Translations under genes and position numbers: made by a program
Assembly: GCA_949358305.1 (NCBI GenBank)
Contig: OX442315.1
Span: 6,722,427-6,784,426, forward strand
Length of the DNA stretch: 62,000 nucleotides
Source: Strigamia acuminata
Taxonomy: Eukaryota > Arthropoda > Chilopoda > Geophilomorpha > Linotaeniidae
Direction: 5' to 3'
The notes under the pieces: generated by a model
What the model saw: only the letters and a program-made list of their open reading frames with translations
The model's database searches: none
What the model was told of the DNA's origin: nothing
Part shown: piece by piece, positions 59,501-62,000 of the stretch
How the letters are laid out: every line of letters starts with the position of its first letter
Position numbering within the stretch: the first letter of the stretch is position 1

Positions 59501-60164
59501 AAAAATAAATTAGAAAATTCAGAGAAAACAGAATGAAAACAAATAAAAAAAAACAGAGGAAAATAAATTAAAAAAACCAACAAAACAGAAAAACACATTA
59601 GAAAAACAAAGAAAAAAAAACAGCCAAATCAATAAAAATTACACAAACACAAAGCCAAGCCAACAAAACAAACAAAACAACCCAAAAACCATCCACAAAC
59701 AACCAACAACCCAACAAAACACTCAAAAACAAAACCAAAATAAAAAAAACCCTAAAAAAACCAAAATCAACAAAACCAAAACACAAAATAAAACAAAAAA
59801 AAACATCCACAACAAAAAAAAACCCTGAAAAAAACCAAACCAAACCAAAACAAACAAAATGTCTCCAATTTTGCAAAGCAGCAAAAACAAATTGCGTTAA
59901 TTGAAGGCCACAACAAACGACCATCACTTGTCCATCTGTCATCCATGATAAATAGAACTTGACCTCAATTGAACCCCCTTAAAAGGGCGGGGTTGAAGGT
60001 CAAGGCGAAAAAGGGGTTCCGTGACATCACCAAAGGGGACGAATGACGTCACAAGTCGCCCACAACCGACTCACCTGTGGCAAAGAGAAACTCTTGAGGA
60101 ACTCTCGCGGCGACTGGTGATGCTGAGGACTCCAATCACGCGAATTTCGGATATCGGCCGCCAT
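44531..60164 (-). CDS. CABIT-domain protein, 448 aa
   Basis: Five exons join in phase: 60164-60075, 53869-53677, 49947-49778, 46906-46756, 45273-44531 (90+193+170+151+743 nt). The start MAADIRNSRDWSPQ is followed by FLKSFSLPQVARI, LCQPFLLYKSYMSLKV, VGPMVVIPEDYTGWF, YFLVRTDVPAY and GHVLKLLGVYED, then YAQCVNYKGEVGTLKL. This series resembles one CABIT domain (about residues 22-230) as in THEMIS and GAREM adaptors, where it precedes signalling tails. The tail (230-448) is Ser/Gly-rich, then acidic, with tyrosines in YEAPYAVI, YNEVV and VIYDSI that could be SH2-binding sites (inference). No membrane segment. Introns of 2.7-6.2 kb are filled with minisatellites and transposon relics. AATAAA (minus) is at 44464-44459. 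Confidence 0.72.
47456..47538. mobile_element. Pogo/Tc1-like MITE end, copy 1
   Basis: Ends ...cgttataaagagtttcgactg followed by TA. It shares agccaaccaaatc, tttttaggtattcgttatat and gataattcgttat with the copy at 50.8 kb. Confidence 0.6.
48636..48823. mobile_element. Tc1/mariner-like 188-bp MITE
   Basis: Left end cagtcgtggacaaaaagtt preceded by TA; right end reads tttgtcaacgactg. Ends match over about 15 bp. Confidence 0.5.
49261..49475. repeat. ~50-bp tandem repeat, about 4.5 units
   Basis: Unit contains aaagccctagagcaaaaagc, ctagcttgcctaccac and taaaagcat. Confidence 0.9.
49521..49695. mobile_element. Long-arm foldback element, copy 2 (left arm missing)
   Basis: Matches the loop and right arm of the element at 36932-37259, including cagaatgggatgcgcagtac. 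It ends 83 bp from exon 3 of the CABIT gene, inside its intron 3. Confidence 0.8.
50672..50745. mobile_element. hAT-like end (CAGGGCCGGATTTA)
   Basis: Begins cagggccggatttatgcata, a common hAT/MITE terminus style. Related ends are at 47720-47750 (reverse) and 60853. Confidence 0.35.
50810..50981. mobile_element. Pogo/Tc1-like MITE, copy 2
   Basis: Starts cagtcgaaactctttataac after a TA. The right end has decayed after cgcgattcgttataa. Confidence 0.6.
52310..52730. repeat. ~21-bp minisatellite
   Basis: Degenerate units of catgtaaaatcatgaaaaa in intron 2 of the CABIT gene. Confidence 0.85.
53885..54600. repeat. ~49-bp minisatellite beside CABIT exon 2
   Basis: Units contain cacaaattgaaagtgaaact and gaagaaagctttgtttcaca, about 14 copies, starting 16 bp outside exon 2. 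Minus-strand ORFs here are repeat products. Confidence 0.92.
55130..55200 (-). repeat. tRNA-like SINE head
   Basis: On the minus strand gtggctagagcgc (A-box-like) is followed by gtgggttcaaaccc (B box). Confidence 0.4.
55500..56150. repeat. 20-bp minisatellite
   Basis: About 30 units of ttacgattctaatcgatttc with variants, in intron 1 of the CABIT gene. Confidence 0.92.
56515..57440. repeat. 20-bp minisatellites
   Basis: Units of aatttttttacggtaaaaca, then cggtaaatcgactctttaaa, each nearly uniform over 8-12 copies, built on a shared acggtaaa core. Confidence 0.92.
57480..58080. promoter_or_regulatory. Non-repetitive CpG-richer island in CABIT intron 1
   Basis: Between two minisatellites, 600 bp are unique, GC-richer and contain a CRE-type TGACGTCA (57878-57885). 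Candidate enhancer or alternative promoter. Confidence 0.35.
58680..59560. repeat. ~57-bp A-rich minisatellite
   Basis: Units built from cagaatgaaaacaaattaga, aaaacagagaaaaataaatt and agaaaaatcagagaaaa. Confidence 0.88.
60040..60060 (-). promoter_or_regulatory. CRE-containing motif next to CABIT exon 1
   Basis: A 21-bp stretch with TGACGTCA and acaagtcgcc, 15 bp inside intron 1. It matches, inverted, 57869-57889 with one mismatch. Confidence 0.45.
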
Positions 60165-62000
60165 TTTCTCTCCGCTTTAACAATGCACATATCACGCCAT
60201 TATCTCTCTCCCACTTGGTCCTGGCTCCGCTTCTGCCCCGTTCGGCGTCTGCACTGCGTCTGGCGCGTTGCGTTCACGGACCTCTTCTTCTAAAACTGCC
60301 TTTGGGCACTCGAGAAGTGAAACTTGAATTTACACACGTGGCGCCCCTTGTGGCAGAAAGTAAAAGTTTTTTTTTTTTGTTTTGTTTTTAAATTAAATAA
60401 AAAAATAATAATTTTTTTTTGGGGGGGGGGGGAAAGGGGAGGGCATTTTTTTTTTTTTTGGTTTTTGGAATTTAGGTCACTGAAGAGAGGTTGGGGGACA
60501 TTTTGGATTTTTTTTTTGGGTTTTTCGTTTAAGGGGAATGGAATTTGATTAATTTGGTGTTGGAAATTAAAAATTAAAAATTTTTTTGGAAATTTTTTTG
60601 TTTTTGTTTGTTTGGATTGGTAAAATTGAGATAAAAAAAGAGAGAGGAATTTTCGTAGTTGGTAATAGCGGTTTTTGAGGCGTGTCAGTTTTGACTCATC
60701 TCTAAAACAGAGTTGAAATGTTTGTTGTTTTTTTGTGTTCGTGGTTTGGAATGTTTGTTTTTTCTCTGAAATATTGAATAATAAATCCAGGAAGGAGAGA
60801 AGAAATGTGTTGATGTGTCCAAACCTTAATAATACTGGTGAGTTGTAGGGATCAGGGGCGGATCTGGAAAACGAACTCAAGGTGCTGCTTCAATTTTTCA
60901 AACGCAATAATTTAAATGTTTTTCGCCGGAAATAAAAAATTGCGTGTTTATCGCTCGACCATCAGGTGACCACCACAGCCAATCACAAAGCACGCTAGGA
61001 ACTTAGCAATGATGAATTAATTGTTAGTTGGAGCGCTCTAGTGTGATCAGTGCCCTCGTTTGATAGAATGAACAAGTTGTGAGTACTCGGGAGGTCTTTG
61101 AAAATATGAAGATGAAAAATTGTTTGGGCTTTTGTGGATGTGCACGATTGTGCCTGCAAACCCACTGCACATGTGCACACCAGGGGTCTCGTCTCAATCT
61201 CATGACTTGACACTAAAAATTGAAAAAGTTTTAACCCTTTCGACCTCATATTCTCTATTTGTATTCAAACCATAAACAAGCTTTGCCGTTTTATTACTTT
61301 GGGGTATCGGAAATTTACGAGTTACAGACACATCCCAACGGGAAAGAAATTTACATTCATTAATTTTTATTATTTTTAACGGAATTTTGATGCGATGGAG
61401 ATTCATTGGGATTCGTCGCTGCTTGGTATGCTGAAGGTTTTGTGGATTTGCATAAGTTATTTTGCAGTGATTTGTAGAAAAATTCAAGGATTTACTGAGA
61501 ATTTGATGGATTTGCAGAGATTTTGAAGGATTTGCAGAGATTTTGAAGGATTTGCAGAGATTTTGTAGGATTTGCAGAGATTTTGAAGGATTTGCAGAGA
61601 TTTTGAAGGATTTGCAGAGATTTTGAAGGATTTGCAGAGATTTTGAAAGATTTGCAGAGATTTTGAAGGATTTGCAGAGATTTTGAAGGATTTGCAGAGA
61701 TTTTGAAGGATTTGCAGAGATTTTAAAAATTTTTCGGAGATTTTGAAGGATTTGCAAAAATTTTGGAAGAATTTAGAGAGATTTACTAAGATTAGCAAGG
61801 ATACATCAAGGATTTACAGAGATTTACTAAGATTAGCAAGGATACATCAAGGATTTACAGAGATTTACTAAGATTTGCAAGGATAAATTAAGGATTTACA
61901 GATATTTAAAACGATTTTTCAAGGATTTGGACGGATTTGAGGAGATCAGAATTTCCAAGGGTTTGGAAAAATTTGGAAGAATTTGCTAAAGTATCAAGGA
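60165..62000. other. Upstream flank of the CABIT gene
   Basis: Contains a run of 12 G near 60421, T-rich DNA, a hAT-like end at 60853 (caggggcggatctgg) and a 20-bp minisatellite (gatttgcagagattttgaag, about 61490-61760). No supported gene; the minus-strand ORFs over the minisatellite are repeat products. Confidence 0.5.

Noticed and set aside
61484-61798. Minus-strand ORFs with NLCKSFKISANPSKSLQI-type repeats
   Set aside because: Product of a 20-bp minisatellite; three units equal 60 bp, so frames stay open by chance.

Overview
The window is eukaryotic nuclear DNA from an animal, most likely an invertebrate. Genes are split by GT-AG introns. The recognisable families are metazoan: FBXW4, NF-YC, CC2D1 (lgd-type), PLPP4/5-type phosphatase and a CABIT-domain protein. 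An LTR retrotransposon carries a primer site matching metazoan initiator tRNA-Met. I cannot place the species. There are no bacterial operons, CRISPR arrays or rRNA genes.

Region 1 (1-15374, up to a 200-N gap) has GC-rich exons cut by short introns full of AAAT-type simple repeats. By matching splice sites and phases I reconstruct four minus-strand genes. Gene A (5717-873, 14 exons, about 1060 residues) is a charged, low-complexity protein ending in a two-zinc-finger module. Genes B (7718-7218, 107 aa) and C (10107-9590, 111 aa) are stand-alone versions of that module. Gene D (13044-11747, 327 aa) is an acidic coiled-coil protein. Between and around them lie a palindromic GC-rich satellite (10.42-10.87 kb), a large nested inverted repeat (8.1-9.4 kb), a hairpin between GA and CT tracts and a foldback element. 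I do not recognise the two-finger family.

Region 2 (15575-28.1 kb) is AT-rich. It holds a lone 172-aa ORF and the last three exons of FBXW4 (+). A decayed PLPP4/5-type gene (-) is split by a 5058-bp Ty1/copia element with identical LTRs and a 5-bp target duplication. Two small inverted-repeat elements, a minisatellite and a five-exon RNase H-fold gene (+) with altered active-site residues follow.

Region 3 (28.6-40.7 kb) has NF-YC (-) and a complete CC2D1 gene (+) in divergent arrangement around a CCAAT-rich promoter region. Region 4 (40.7-62 kb) is mostly one minus-strand gene for a 448-aa CABIT-domain protein, whose five small exons lie in a 15.6-kb locus of long introns.

A theme of regions 3 and 4 is introns packed with minisatellites whose period is about 20-21 bp (or 31, about 50, about 57) but whose sequences are unrelated. 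Several non-autonomous DNA-transposon relics are present, some in two copies. All exon structures were worked out by eye from splice sites, reading frame and recalled family sequences; no alignment program was run.
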